From Flavobacteriaceae bacterium (GTDB taxonomy: Bacteria; Bacteroidota; Bacteroidia; Flavobacteriales; Flavobacteriaceae): 53,850 nt of DNA. The notes under the pieces were generated by a model that saw only the letters and a list, made by a program, of their open reading frames with translations, ran no database searches and was not told the origin of the DNA. Positions 34,569-42,879 of the stretch are shown here, piece after piece. Position numbers and translations under genes: made by a program. The stretch's first letter is position 1. Every line of letters starts with the position of its first letter. Location of the stretch: positions 67,240-121,089 of the forward strand of contig PACX01000015.1 in NCBI GenBank assembly GCA_002702895.1, read 5' to 3'.

Positions 34569-36440
34569 CTACCTTCCCATATAAACCATAAGAACACTAA
34601 TGTCATTTGGAGAAACCCCGCTAATTCTTGAAGCCTGAGAAAGGGTTATTGGTTTTACTTTTTCAAGTTTTTGGACTGCTTCTGAAGACAATGAACTAAC
34701 TTTTGAATAAACAAACTTAGATGGGATTTTTATGCTTTCTAAGTTGTTAAGTTTTTTAGCATTTAGCTGTTCTTTTTCAATATATCCAGAATATTTTACC
34801 TGGATTTCGGTTTGCTCGAAAACATCATTTTCTAAAAAGTTTTCTGAGCAAAATTTTTGAACGGACTTTATTTTTAGCATTTCTTTCATTGTAAGGTTTG
34901 GTCTTGAAAAAATTTTGTAGAGTTTGACAGACTGGTTTATTTTGGAAGAATTCTTTTTTTCTAAAAGAGGGTTTATTTCGTCCGGCTTAACGCTTGTTTT
35001 CCTAAAAAAAGAAACAAAAGCTTTTGTTTTACTCTTTTTTTGATCAGCTCTTATAAGTCTATCATGATTCGCAAGGCCAAGCTTGTGTGAAGTTTCTGTT
35101 AGCCTTAAGTCTGCATTGTCTTGTCTTAGTAATGTTCTGTATTCGGCTCTTGATGTAAACATTCTATAAGGTTCGTCTGTCCCTTTTGTAATAAGGTCAT
35201 CAATCAAAACGCCTATATATGCTTCGCTTCTTTTTAAAACCAAAGGGTCTTTGTCGTTGATTAAAAGATGTGAGTTTATTCCAGCCATTATCCCTTGTGC
35301 CGCGGCCTCTTCATAGCCTGTAGTTCCGTTAATTTGACCAGCAAAAAACAAATTCCTTATAGGCTTTGTTTCAAGAGAGCTTTTTAGCTGAGTTGGAGGG
35401 AAATAATCATATTCTATTGCATAACCTGGTCTAAAAAACTTAACGCTTTCAAAACCTTTTACTGATCTTAGAGCATTAAACTGTATGTCTTCTGGAAGAG
35501 ATGTTGAAAATCCATTTACATAAACTTCCACTGTGTCCCAGCCCTCTGGTTCAACAAATATTTGATGTCTGTCTTTTTCAGAAAACCTGTTAATTTTATC
35601 TTCAATTGAGGGGCAATATCGCGGGCCAATACTATTAATAGACCCGTTGAACATAGGGGATCGGTCGAACCCTTCTCTCAAAAGATCATGAACCTTTTGA
35701 CTGGTGTAGGTCATATGGCAGTCCAATTGTTTTTTTAAAGGAGGGGTGTTGTTTAAATATGAGAATTTTCCTGGGTTTTTATCCCCTGGCTGTGGTGACA
35801 TTAATGAATAGTTTAGTGACCGGCCATCAACCCTTGGCGGGGTTCCTGTTTTCATTCTTCCGGCTGAGAATCCATAATCAACAAGCTCTTCTGTAATCCC
35901 TAATGAGGCTTTTTCTCCAGCTCTTCCTCCCCCAAACTGTTTCTCTCCAATATGAATTAAACCGTTAAGGAATGTTCCATTAGTTAAAACTACTGTCTTA
36001 GACATAATTTCAAGGCCTAGAGAAGTTTTAATCCCGACCGCCGCCCCGTTTGAAACAAGTATTCCTGAAACCATTTCTTGATAAAAATCAAGATTCGGTG
36101 TTTTTTCTAACATGATCCTCCACGCTTCTGCAAATCTCATTCTGTCAGATTGAGCTCTAGGGCTCCACATTGCAGGGCCTTTTGACATGTTTAACATTTT
36201 AAACTGAACGGCAGTATTGTCTGTAACGATTCCGCTATATCCACCAAGAGCGTCTATTTCTCTAACTATTTGGCCTTTTGCAATGCCCCCCATTGCTGGA
36301 TTACAAGACATTTGAGCAATGTTTTGAAGATTCATTGTGACTAAAAGCGTTCTGCTTCCCATGTTGGCTGCAGCCGCAGCTGCCTCTGAGCCTGCATGAC
36401 CAGCCCCCACAACAATAACATCATATTTTGAACTAAACAT
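34569..36440 (-). CDS. mnmG: tRNA U34 carboxymethylaminomethyl-modifying flavoprotein
   Basis: MnmG (GidA) works with MnmE to modify the wobble uridine of several tRNAs. The 623-residue protein has an FAD Rossmann start DVIVVGAGHAGSEAA (about 6-20). It has the signatures GPRYCPSIEDK (about 268-278) and GQINGTTGYEEAAAQG (about 367-382), and a helical C-terminal domain that contacts MnmE. Length is standard. The gene sits between two parS sites, with ybeY before it and a methyltransferase after. In many bacteria mnmG lies close to the replication origin, consistent with the parS sites. Confidence 0.98.
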   Translation of the reverse strand: MFSSKYDVIVVGAGHAGSEAAAAAANMGSRTLLVTMNLQNIAQMSCNPAMGGIAKGQIVREIDALGGYSGIVTDNTAVQFKMLNMSKGPAMWSPRAQSDRMRFAEAWRIMLEKTPNLDFYQEMVSGILVSNGAAVGIKTSLGLEIMSKTVVLTNGTFLNGLIHIGEKQFGGGRAGEKASLGITEELVDYGFSAGRMKTGTPPRVDGRSLNYSLMSPQPGDKNPGKFSYLNNTPPLKKQLDCHMTYTSQKVHDLLREGFDRSPMFNGSINSIGPRYCPSIEDKINRFSEKDRHQIFVEPEGWDTVEVYVNGFSTSLPEDIQFNALRSVKGFESVKFFRPGYAIEYDYFPPTQLKSSLETKPIRNLFFAGQINGTTGYEEAAAQGIMAGINSHLLINDKDPLVLKRSEAYIGVLIDDLITKGTDEPYRMFTSRAEYRTLLRQDNADLRLTETSHKLGLANHDRLIRADQKKSKTKAFVSFFRKTSVKPDEINPLLEKKNSSKINQSVKLYKIFSRPNLTMKEMLKIKSVQKFCSENFLENDVFEQTEIQVKYSGYIEKEQLNAKKLNNLESIKIPSKFVYSKVSSLSSEAVQKLEKVKPITLSQASRISGVSPNDISVLMVYMGR

Positions 36441-36443
36441 ATA

Positions 36444-36866
36444 CTATTGTTTCACGTGAAACATTTTAAGTTTTCGGTTTTCTGCTGTTCTAATTCGGAC
36501 TTTTTCTTTTTTAGTCTTGTCATTATATCCCAAAAAATGTAAGAGACCGTGTACCATAACCCTATAAAGCTCTGTTTCAAAAGAAGACTTATATTTAATT
36601 GCGTTTTCCTTAACTCTATCAACTGAGATCCCAATATTTCCATTGATTTTTCCAGACTCTGAGCTGTCAAAAGAAATAACATCTGTATAAGAGTCTTGCT
36701 TCAAGTGTTTTATGTTTATCTTCCTTAGGTCCTCGTCATTAAAAAAGGCATAAACCAGATTTCCTAAAACATGTTTTTCTGAAACAACAACGTTATTAAT
36801 CCAAGACGATATCAAAGGCTCGTTTTTAAGAGAAAAGCTAGTGTTATATATGTACTCAACTGGCAT
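36444..36866 (-). CDS. ybeY: Endoribonuclease YbeY (16S rRNA maturation)
   Basis: A zinc-dependent endoribonuclease for 16S rRNA 3' processing and quality control. The 140-residue product has the metal motif HGLLHFLGYND (about 104-114). The third position, His in E. coli (HxxxHxxxxxH), is Asp here, a substitution I recall from other Bacteroidota. The conserved DVISFD segment is near residue 67. I start it at the ATG at 36866; a longer frame begins at 36941, but a perfect -7 box at 36889-36882 lies inside that extension. The final six codons (MFHVKQ) are encoded by a parS palindrome. Confidence 0.9.
   Translation of the reverse strand: MPVEYIYNTSFSLKNEPLISSWINNVVVSEKHVLGNLVYAFFNDEDLRKINIKHLKQDSYTDVISFDSSESGKINGNIGISVDRVKENAIKYKSSFETELYRVMVHGLLHFLGYNDKTKKEKVRIRTAENRKLKMFHVKQ
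36448..36463. promoter_or_regulatory. parS site (ParB-binding palindrome) 2
   Basis: TGTTTCACGTGAAACA, the exact classical parS sequence and a perfect 16-bp palindrome. It lies inside the 3' end of ybeY, where it encodes the residues MFHVK of the C terminus, and 7 bases before the mnmG start. It is 1.9 kb from the other parS site. Confidence 0.93.
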
Positions 36867-36881
36867 GGTTTGTTTTTTGTG

Positions 36882-36889
36882 CAAATATA
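36882..36889 (-). promoter_or_regulatory. -7 promoter box of ybeY-mnmG-methyltransferase
   Basis: Minus strand TATATTTG, an exact TAnnTTTG match, ending 15 bases before the ATG at 36866. It decides the ybeY start used here. Confidence 0.5.
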
Positions 36890-36928
36890 GTTTGTTGTAA
36901 GACATAATGAAAGGTGTGGCTCTTTTTT

Positions 36929-36936
36929 TATCTTTG
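36929..36936 (+). promoter_or_regulatory. -7 promoter box of the AlkB-like gene
   Basis: TATCTTTG, an exact TAnnTTTG match, ending five bases before the ATG at 36942. A leaderless or near-leaderless transcript is expected. Confidence 0.5.
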
Positions 36937-36941
36937 AGCAA

Positions 36942-37985
36942 ATGAAAGACCTTAAATACTTAGCTGCCTACACAATTCCTCTTGCAACTGTCATTTCTAT
37001 ATATTCAAGGGGGTGGTTAACGTTTTCTACTGTTCTGTTCGCTTTTTTGATTATCCCTATAACTGAGTTGGTTGTAGGAAAAGACTCGAAAAACCTTAGT
37101 TCAAAAGAGGCTGAAAACGCTGGTGCTAAAAAAATATTTGACTTTATGCTGTATCTAAATGTGCCTATTGTTTATGGGTTGCTTTATTGGGCTTTAACAA
37201 AGATTTCTAGTGTTGAGTACTCTTTTTTTGAGCTTCTTGGTCTTTCACTTTCAACAGGAACCTTGCTGGCTACCAACGCTATTAACGTAGCACATGAGCT
37301 TGGTCACAGAAAGTCTGTTTTTGAAAGAACATTAAGCAAGGTGCTTTATATTCCTTGCTTGTATATGCATTTTTATATCGAACATAATTTTGGACATCAC
37401 TTAAAGGTGGGCACTCCAGAAGATGGCGCTACTGCCAAATACAATCAGTCTGTTTATTCTTTTTGGATAACTTCTGTTACAAAACAATATTTTGATGCCT
37501 GGAAAAAACAACTGGAGCTTTTAAAAAGCTCTGGATCTGGCTTTTTTTCTATAAAAAACGATATGGCCTGGTATGTTTTAATACAGTTTACATATTTAGC
37601 TCTTGTTTTCTTTTTCTTTTCATCAAAAGTGATGAGTTTTGCTATAACTGTAGGGATAATTTCTTTTTTATTCCTTGAAAGCATAAACTATATAGAACAT
37701 TATGGCCTTAGAAGGTTAAAAAACTCTTCAGGCAGGTATGAAAGGGTTCAAAAATTTCATTCATGGAATTCAGACCATAGCATTGGAAGAATTGTTCTTT
37801 ATGAACTTACACGACATAGTGACCACCATTATAAATCCTCAAAAAAATATCAAATTCTAGATTCTTTTCAGAAAAGCCCACAACTTCCTTACGGATACCC
37901 CTCGTCAATTCTTTTGTCTATGATTCCTCCTTTGTGGTTTAAGATAATGAACCCTCGGGTTCCTAAAGAAATGAAAATTAACTAA
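36942..37985 (+). CDS. AlkB-type membrane non-haem di-iron hydroxylase
   Basis: A 347-residue membrane protein with about six hydrophobic segments and the histidine clusters of alkane 1-monooxygenases and related enzymes: HELGHR (118-123), EHNFGHH (147-153) and RHSDHH (291-296), plus NYIEHYG (249-255). The motif LKVGTPEDGATA after the second cluster is typical of AlkB rather than of fatty acyl desaturases. It likely hydroxylates a terminal or near-terminal carbon of a hydrocarbon or lipid, taking electrons from a rubredoxin or ferredoxin. The PaaE-like reductase at 14688-15734 is a possible but unproven partner. No rubredoxin gene is adjacent. Confidence 0.88.
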   Translation: MKDLKYLAAYTIPLATVISIYSRGWLTFSTVLFAFLIIPITELVVGKDSKNLSSKEAENAGAKKIFDFMLYLNVPIVYGLLYWALTKISSVEYSFFELLGLSLSTGTLLATNAINVAHELGHRKSVFERTLSKVLYIPCLYMHFYIEHNFGHHLKVGTPEDGATAKYNQSVYSFWITSVTKQYFDAWKKQLELLKSSGSGFFSIKNDMAWYVLIQFTYLALVFFFFSSKVMSFAITVGIISFLFLESINYIEHYGLRRLKNSSGRYERVQKFHSWNSDHSIGRIVLYELTRHSDHHYKSSKKYQILDSFQKSPQLPYGYPSSILLSMIPPLWFKIMNPRVPKEMKIN

Positions 37986-38032
37986 AAACTATTAAAATTC
38001 TTTTCAACAGTGTATTTTAGTAAAAAATTACT

Positions 38033-39523
38033 ATGTCTAAACATGTTAGAGTCAGGTTTGCCCCTAGTCCAACAGGGCCACTTCATATTGGAGGCCTGAG
38101 AACGGCACTATTTAATTATCTTTTTGCAAAAAAAAACAGCGGAGACTTCATAGTTAGAATAGAAGATACAGATCAAAAAAGGTATGTTGAAGGAAGCGAA
38201 AAACATATTATTGGGTCTTTAGAGTGGTGTGGCTTAATGATAGACGAAGGGCCTTACAGGCAAAGCGAACGGAATGAGCTTTATAATGAAAAAATAAATG
38301 AGTTGATTTCTTTGGGTCATGCATATTATGCTTTTGACAGCAAAGAAGAGCTAGAAAAACTAAGGCTCAGCTATGAGAAAAAGGGAGAAACCTTTATATA
38401 TGGCTATAAAAACAGGCTAGCTCTTAAAAACTCATTATCTCTAAAAAAGGAGGAAACAGAAAGTCTAATAGGCCAAGGAAAAGATTATGTGATTAGGTTT
38501 AAAAATTTAGGAAAAGGAGAGGTTGTTTGCTTTGATTCTTTGAGAGGAAAAGTTGTTTTTCCAATAAACACTTTAGACGATAAAGTTTTATATAAGTCAG
38601 ATGGAACTCCAACTTATCATTTTGCCAATGTTGTTGATGACTTTGAAATGAAAATTTCACATGTCATAAGAGGCGAAGAGTGGTTGCCTTCTTTAGGATT
38701 GCATTGGCTTTTATATGATTCTTTTGGCTGGGACAAGCCTAAGTTTGTTCATTTGCCCCTGATATTAAAACCTCAAGGAAAAGGAAAGCTTTCTAAAAGA
38801 GATGGCGAAAAATTTGGGTTTCCAGTATATCCAATAAAGTGGGTGTCAAATAAAAATGAAATGCCTGGATACAAAGAGTTTGGCTTTCTTCCTGACGCTT
38901 TAGTTAATTTTTTAGCTCTTTTAGGCTGGAATCCCGGGACAGAAAAAGAGCTTTTTTCAATGGAAGATCTTATTAGGTCTTTTTCAATAAAAGGCCTTAA
39001 CAATTCTGGAGCGAGATTTGATCCAGAAAAGACGATTTGGTTTAACCAACAGCACATTCGATTGTTAGAAAACGGCTTTTTAGAGCAGCAACTTGTCGAC
39101 GTGCTTGAAAAAAAGGGGATTTTGTTTGATAAAAAGAAAATACCTGTTGTTATTAGCCTAATTCGCCCAAGACTTGATTTGATGACAAAAATATATTCTG
39201 CATCGAAGTGTTTTTTTGTAAGACCCTCTGGCTATGACAAAAAGGGAATTAGCAAGGTCGCTGACGCCAGCAGTTTGGGGGTGTTAAGGGATTTGGCAGT
39301 AATTTTCCAAAATTCTTCAGCTTTTATTTTGTCCAACTTAAAGTCAGACATACATGAGTATTCTAAAAAAAACAGCTTGAATTTTGGGAAAGTTCTTGGA
39401 CTAATTCGCCTATCGCTTGTTGGAGAATTGTCTGGAGCCGATCTCTTTGAAATTATTGGGTTTCTTGAAAAGGAAGAAGCTGTTAAAAGAATTGAAACCC
39501 TTGCCGATTATTTAACAAAATAG
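38033..39523 (+). CDS. gltX: Glutamyl-tRNA synthetase
   Basis: Charges tRNA-Glu with glutamate. The 496-residue class I synthetase has the HIGH-type motif PTGPLHIGGLRTALFN (about 13-28) and RIEDTD (about 42-47). The KMSKS-type loop is KLSKRDGE (about 252-259), with helical anticodon-binding domains after residue 330. Length is within the bacterial range. It stands alone between the AlkB-like gene and an SPFH gene on the same strand. glnS lies 1.1 kb further on, on the other strand, so a Glu-type synthetase pair is close together. Confidence 0.97.
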   Translation: MSKHVRVRFAPSPTGPLHIGGLRTALFNYLFAKKNSGDFIVRIEDTDQKRYVEGSEKHIIGSLEWCGLMIDEGPYRQSERNELYNEKINELISLGHAYYAFDSKEELEKLRLSYEKKGETFIYGYKNRLALKNSLSLKKEETESLIGQGKDYVIRFKNLGKGEVVCFDSLRGKVVFPINTLDDKVLYKSDGTPTYHFANVVDDFEMKISHVIRGEEWLPSLGLHWLLYDSFGWDKPKFVHLPLILKPQGKGKLSKRDGEKFGFPVYPIKWVSNKNEMPGYKEFGFLPDALVNFLALLGWNPGTEKELFSMEDLIRSFSIKGLNNSGARFDPEKTIWFNQQHIRLLENGFLEQQLVDVLEKKGILFDKKKIPVVISLIRPRLDLMTKIYSASKCFFVRPSGYDKKGISKVADASSLGVLRDLAVIFQNSSAFILSNLKSDIHEYSKKNSLNFGKVLGLIRLSLVGELSGADLFEIIGFLEKEEAVKRIETLADYLTK

Positions 39524-39582
39524 CTTTGCGTTACGGCATGGTCTTTGTACATTTAGATCATGTAACTTTTAATTAAATTTTT

Positions 39583-40527
39583 ATGTCCTTTTTTACTCCA
39601 ATTTTAGTTTTATTTTTTATTCTTCTGCTCTTCGGAACATTTTTTGTTGTTAAACAACAAACCTCTGCTCTTGTAGAGCGGTTTGGAAAATTCACTAGCA
39701 CCAGGCAGTCTGGCCTACAGCTTAAAATTCCTATAATAGATCGAATTGCAGGAAGGCTTAGCTTAAAAATTCAACAACTAGATGTGGTTGTTGAAACCAA
39801 AACCAAAGATGACGTGTTTGTGAAGCTTAAGGTTTCTGTTCAATATAAGGTTATTAAAGACAAAGTGTATGATGCTTTTTATAAACTCGATTATCCTCAA
39901 GATCAAATTACATCTTATGTGTTTGATGTTGTTCGGGCTGAGGTCCCTAAAATGAAACTTGATGATGTTTTTGAAAGAAAAGATGACGTTGCTATTGCGG
40001 TAAAGTCTGAATTAAACGAAGCTATGCTTAATTATGGTTATGACATTATCAAAACGCTTGTTACCGATATAGATCCTGACTTACAGGTTAAAGAGGCTAT
40101 GAACAGAATAAACGCTTCTGAAAGAGAGAAGGTCGCCGCACAGTTTGAGGGAGATGCTCAGCGTATTTTAATAGTTGAAAAAGCAAAAGCAGAGGCAGAA
40201 AGCAAAAGGCTTCAAGGACAAGGAATTGCTGACCAAAGAAGAGAAATAGCCAGGGGGCTTGAAGATTCTGTAAAGGTTTTGAACAATGTAGATATAAACT
40301 CTCAAGAGGCTTCTGCGCTAATTGTTGTTACCCAGCACTATGACACGCTACAGTCCGTTGGTTCAGAAAGCAACAGCAATCTTATTCTTTTGCCAAATTC
40401 TCCTCAAGCAGGGTCCGAGATGCTAAACAATATGGTTGCTTCGTTTACAGCAAGCAATCAAATTGGCGAAGAAATGAAAAAAGCTGCAAAAGAAAAAGAG
40501 GCTGAAGAGGGTCAGAAAACTAATTAA
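39583..40527 (+). CDS. SPFH/Band 7 (stomatin-like) membrane protein
   Basis: A 314-residue protein. An N-terminal membrane hairpin (about 4-26, PILVLFFILLLFGTFFVV) is followed by the SPFH domain (about 27-195). The conserved RFGKF and DIDPDLQVKEAMNRINASERE region is present. An Ala/Glu-rich coiled coil (about 185-225, KAEAESKRLQGQG) and a Lys/Glu-rich tail complete it. Such proteins oligomerise in membranes and organise proteases or lipid domains. No NfeD partner gene is beside it. Function in this organism is not known. Confidence 0.9.
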   Translation: MSFFTPILVLFFILLLFGTFFVVKQQTSALVERFGKFTSTRQSGLQLKIPIIDRIAGRLSLKIQQLDVVVETKTKDDVFVKLKVSVQYKVIKDKVYDAFYKLDYPQDQITSYVFDVVRAEVPKMKLDDVFERKDDVAIAVKSELNEAMLNYGYDIIKTLVTDIDPDLQVKEAMNRINASEREKVAAQFEGDAQRILIVEKAKAEAESKRLQGQGIADQRREIARGLEDSVKVLNNVDINSQEASALIVVTQHYDTLQSVGSESNSNLILLPNSPQAGSEMLNNMVASFTASNQIGEEMKKAAKEKEAEEGQKTN

Positions 40528-40618
40528 TAAAATCATATATTAAAAGAAAAGCCCAGATAAAAACCGTGAAATTGAATTCAGGTTTAATTTAATTAGCTTT
40601 TGGAGGTTCGAGAGCGTC

Positions 40619-42289
40619 TTAAAGGGTTTGGTTCTTCTTCCAGTTGTCTCTCAGTGATACAGTTTTATTAAAAACATGCTTCTCTTTATTAGAGTCAGCG
40701 TCTTTTACATAATAGCCTTTCCTTTGAAATTGAAAAGATTCAGAAACAGACGCTTTGGAAAGCTCTTTTTCGCCATATCCATTAAATATGTTTATAGATT
40801 CTTTATTAATGGCCTGTACCAAATTTTCTTTAGAAAATTCTCCTGGTGAGGGATGTTCAAAAAGCCTATCATATTCTCTAATTACAACAGGTGTGTTTGA
40901 GTTGCAGGAAACCCAATGTAATGTTCCTTTAACTTTTCGTTGGCTTTCAGGCGTTCCTGATCCGCTTTTTGATTTTGGGTCATATGAGCAAATCACCTCT
41001 TTTATGCTTCCGCTAGGGTCTTTGATTATTTCTTCAGCCTTGATTATATATGCTCCTTTTAGCCTAACCTCGTTTCCAGGCGAAAGTCTAAAGTATTTTT
41101 TTGGAGGGTCTTCTAAAAAGTCTGATTGTTCTATAAAAATTTCTTTAGAAAAGACTACATTTCTTGATCCAGAGTCTATATTTTCTGGGTTGTTAATCAA
41201 GGAAAGCTTCTCGACCTGTTCAGGGTAGTTTGAAATTGTAATTTTTAATGGGTCTTGAACAACCATTAGCCTGTTACATTTTTTGTTTAAATCTTCTCTT
41301 ATACAGAACTCTAAAAGAGACATTTCAATAATATTTTCTCTTTTAGCAACACCAGCAGTGGCAACAAACTTTTTTAATGCATCTGGGGTGTAGCCTCTTC
41401 TTCTAAGGCCAGAAATCGTAGGCATTCTAGGGTCGTCCCATCCTGAAACAAAATTGTTTTCAACTAAAGAGAATAGTTTTCTTTTAGAGGTTATTGTGTG
41501 GCTGAGGTTTAGCCTTGCGAACTCCCTTTGCTTTGGTCTAATTTTTTTTGGATCAACAACAAAATCTAAAAACCAATCATAAAGGTCTCTGTGGGGTTTA
41601 AACTCTAGGGTACATAGAGAGTGTGAGACTTGTTCAATGTAGTCTGACTCGCCATGAGTCCAATCATACATTGGATATATTTTCCATCTGTCTTTTGTTC
41701 TTGGGTGGTGGCTGTCAATAGCTCTATATATCACTGGATCTCTCATAAGCATGTTTGACGATGACATGCTTATTTTAGCCCTTAAAACATGCTTCCCCTG
41801 TTTAAAATTGCCTTTCTTCATCATTGAAAAAATCTCTAAACTTTCTTCAGTTGGTCTATTTCTATATGGGCTTTCGGTCCCGGCTTTTGTTGGTGTCCCT
41901 TTTTGAGCTGCAATTTCGCTTGATGTTTGTGAATCAATATATGCTTTATCTTTTTTTATTAGCTCAACAGCCCAGCCATAAAGGGTTTCAAAATAATCTG
42001 AGGCATAACACTCTTTGTCCCATTTATACCCAAGCCAAGAAATGTCTTCTTTTATAGAATCAATATAACTTTGATCTTCATTTTCAGGGTTGGTGTCGTC
42101 AAACCTTAAGTTGATTTTCGCGTTATACTTTTTGGCAAGTTCAAAGTTTAATACAATTGCTTTTACATGACCAATGTGTAGAAAACCATTGGGCTCAGGC
42201 GGAAACCTAAAGCGTAGGTTAGACCTTTCAAAGCCAGACGAAAGGTCTTGGTCAATTATGGTTTCAATAAAATTTTTTGAATCTATCAA
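40619..42289 (-). CDS. glnS: Glutaminyl-tRNA synthetase
   Basis: Charges tRNA-Gln directly. The 556-residue class I enzyme has RFPPEPNGFLHIGHVKAI (about 28-45) with the PEPNG variant that separates GlnRS from GluRS. It also has RFDDTNPENED (about 62-72), the KMSKS-region ITSKRKLFSLV (about 270-280) and the C-terminal beta-barrel anticodon domains after residue 340. Length matches E. coli GlnS. A -7 box lies 17 bases before its ATG, opposite the folB promoter. Confidence 0.97.
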   Translation of the reverse strand: MIDSKNFIETIIDQDLSSGFERSNLRFRFPPEPNGFLHIGHVKAIVLNFELAKKYNAKINLRFDDTNPENEDQSYIDSIKEDISWLGYKWDKECYASDYFETLYGWAVELIKKDKAYIDSQTSSEIAAQKGTPTKAGTESPYRNRPTEESLEIFSMMKKGNFKQGKHVLRAKISMSSSNMLMRDPVIYRAIDSHHPRTKDRWKIYPMYDWTHGESDYIEQVSHSLCTLEFKPHRDLYDWFLDFVVDPKKIRPKQREFARLNLSHTITSKRKLFSLVENNFVSGWDDPRMPTISGLRRRGYTPDALKKFVATAGVAKRENIIEMSLLEFCIREDLNKKCNRLMVVQDPLKITISNYPEQVEKLSLINNPENIDSGSRNVVFSKEIFIEQSDFLEDPPKKYFRLSPGNEVRLKGAYIIKAEEIIKDPSGSIKEVICSYDPKSKSGSGTPESQRKVKGTLHWVSCNSNTPVVIREYDRLFEHPSPGEFSKENLVQAINKESINIFNGYGEKELSKASVSESFQFQRKGYYVKDADSNKEKHVFNKTVSLRDNWKKNQTL

Positions 42290-42306
42290 TCCTAAAATAA
42301 AATATC

Positions 42307-42314
42307 AAAGTTAA
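42307..42314 (-). promoter_or_regulatory. -7 promoter box of glnS
   Basis: Minus strand TAACTTTG, an exact TAnnTTTG match, about 17 bases before the start codon at 42289, in a 65-base region divergent from folB. Confidence 0.45.
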
Positions 42315-42340
42315 AAAATTCATCTCTCTTATTGTTTATT

Positions 42341-42348
42341 TATCTTTG
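42341..42348 (+). promoter_or_regulatory. -7 promoter box of folB
   Basis: TATCTTTG, an exact TAnnTTTG match, about six bases before the folB ATG. Position may be off by one base. The transcript would be near-leaderless. Confidence 0.45.
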
Positions 42349-42354
42349 TTAATT

Positions 42355-42717
42355 ATGGTTGAAATCTGTTTAAAAAATATTCGTTGTTTTTCGTTCCATG
42401 GCTGTTTAAAAGAAGAAAAAATTATTGGAAGTGAGTATTTGGCAAGCCTCTGGGTTAAAGGGAGTTTTTATAAAAGCTCCAAATCCGACGACCTAGAAGA
42501 TACTGCCGACTACGTTTTGTTAAACAAAATCGTGCTTGAAGAAATGTCAATCCGGTCTAAGCTTCTTGAGGGGGTCGCAGAAAGAATTGTTTCTCGGGTT
42601 CTTCTAGAAGATGTTCGGGTTGATAAAGTTACTGTTTCGATAGCCAAGCTTAGTCCTCCCCTTAATGGCGACACAGAAAGCGTGTCAGTAAAAATCTCGA
42701 AAAAAAGAGATCCTTAG
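42355..42717 (+). CDS. folB: Dihydroneopterin aldolase
   Basis: Splits 7,8-dihydroneopterin into 6-hydroxymethyl-dihydropterin and glycolaldehyde in folate synthesis. The 120-residue protein has the family pattern: GCLKEEKIIGSEYLASLWV near residues 16-34 with the catalytic-region Glu, TADYVLLNKIV (about 50-60), LLEGVAERIVSRVLL (about 69-83), and the C-terminal SIAKLSPPLNGDTESVSV with the catalytic Lys. The ATG at 42355 is preferred to the TTG three codons upstream, which overlaps the promoter box. Confidence 0.9.
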   Translation: MVEICLKNIRCFSFHGCLKEEKIIGSEYLASLWVKGSFYKSSKSDDLEDTADYVLLNKIVLEEMSIRSKLLEGVAERIVSRVLLEDVRVDKVTVSIAKLSPPLNGDTESVSVKISKKRDP

Positions 42718-42748
42718 TTTTAAAAAAATGTACTTTTGCTTTCCTTTT

Positions 42749-42819
42749 GGCACTGTGGCCGAGTGGCTAGGCAGAGCTCTGCAAAAGCTTGTACAGCGGT
42801 TCGAATCCGCTCGGTGCCT
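42749..42819 (+). tRNA. tRNA-Cys (anticodon GCA)
   Basis: A 71-base tRNA that folds fully. The acceptor stem GGCACTG pairs with CGGTGCC (one G-T pair), with discriminator T73 as in tRNA-Cys. The anticodon arm is GAGCT-CTGCAAA-AGCTT with anticodon GCA. The T arm is AGCGG-TTCGAAT-CCGCT. CCA is not encoded. An intrinsic terminator follows at once. Confidence 0.97.
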
Positions 42820-42820
42820 C

Positions 42821-42852
42821 AAAAACCCCTCTGACTATAGGGGGGTTTTTTA
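42821..42852 (+). terminator. Intrinsic terminator after tRNA-Cys
   Basis: A stem of AAAAACCCC and GGGGTTTTT around a loop of about a dozen bases, ending in a T-run. It starts one base after the tRNA 3' end. The A/T flanks make it usable in both directions. Confidence 0.8.
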
Positions 42853-42879
42853 TTAAAAACTGTTTTTTTATATTTATGT

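Noticed and set aside
36867-36941. 25-residue N-terminal extension of YbeY
   Set aside because: A perfect -7 box at 36882-36889 lies inside it, and YbeY proteins normally start close to the ATG at 36866.
40755-41228. 157-codon open frame on the + strand
   Set aside because: Antisense to glnS, no motif, no promoter; a shadow of the conserved gene.
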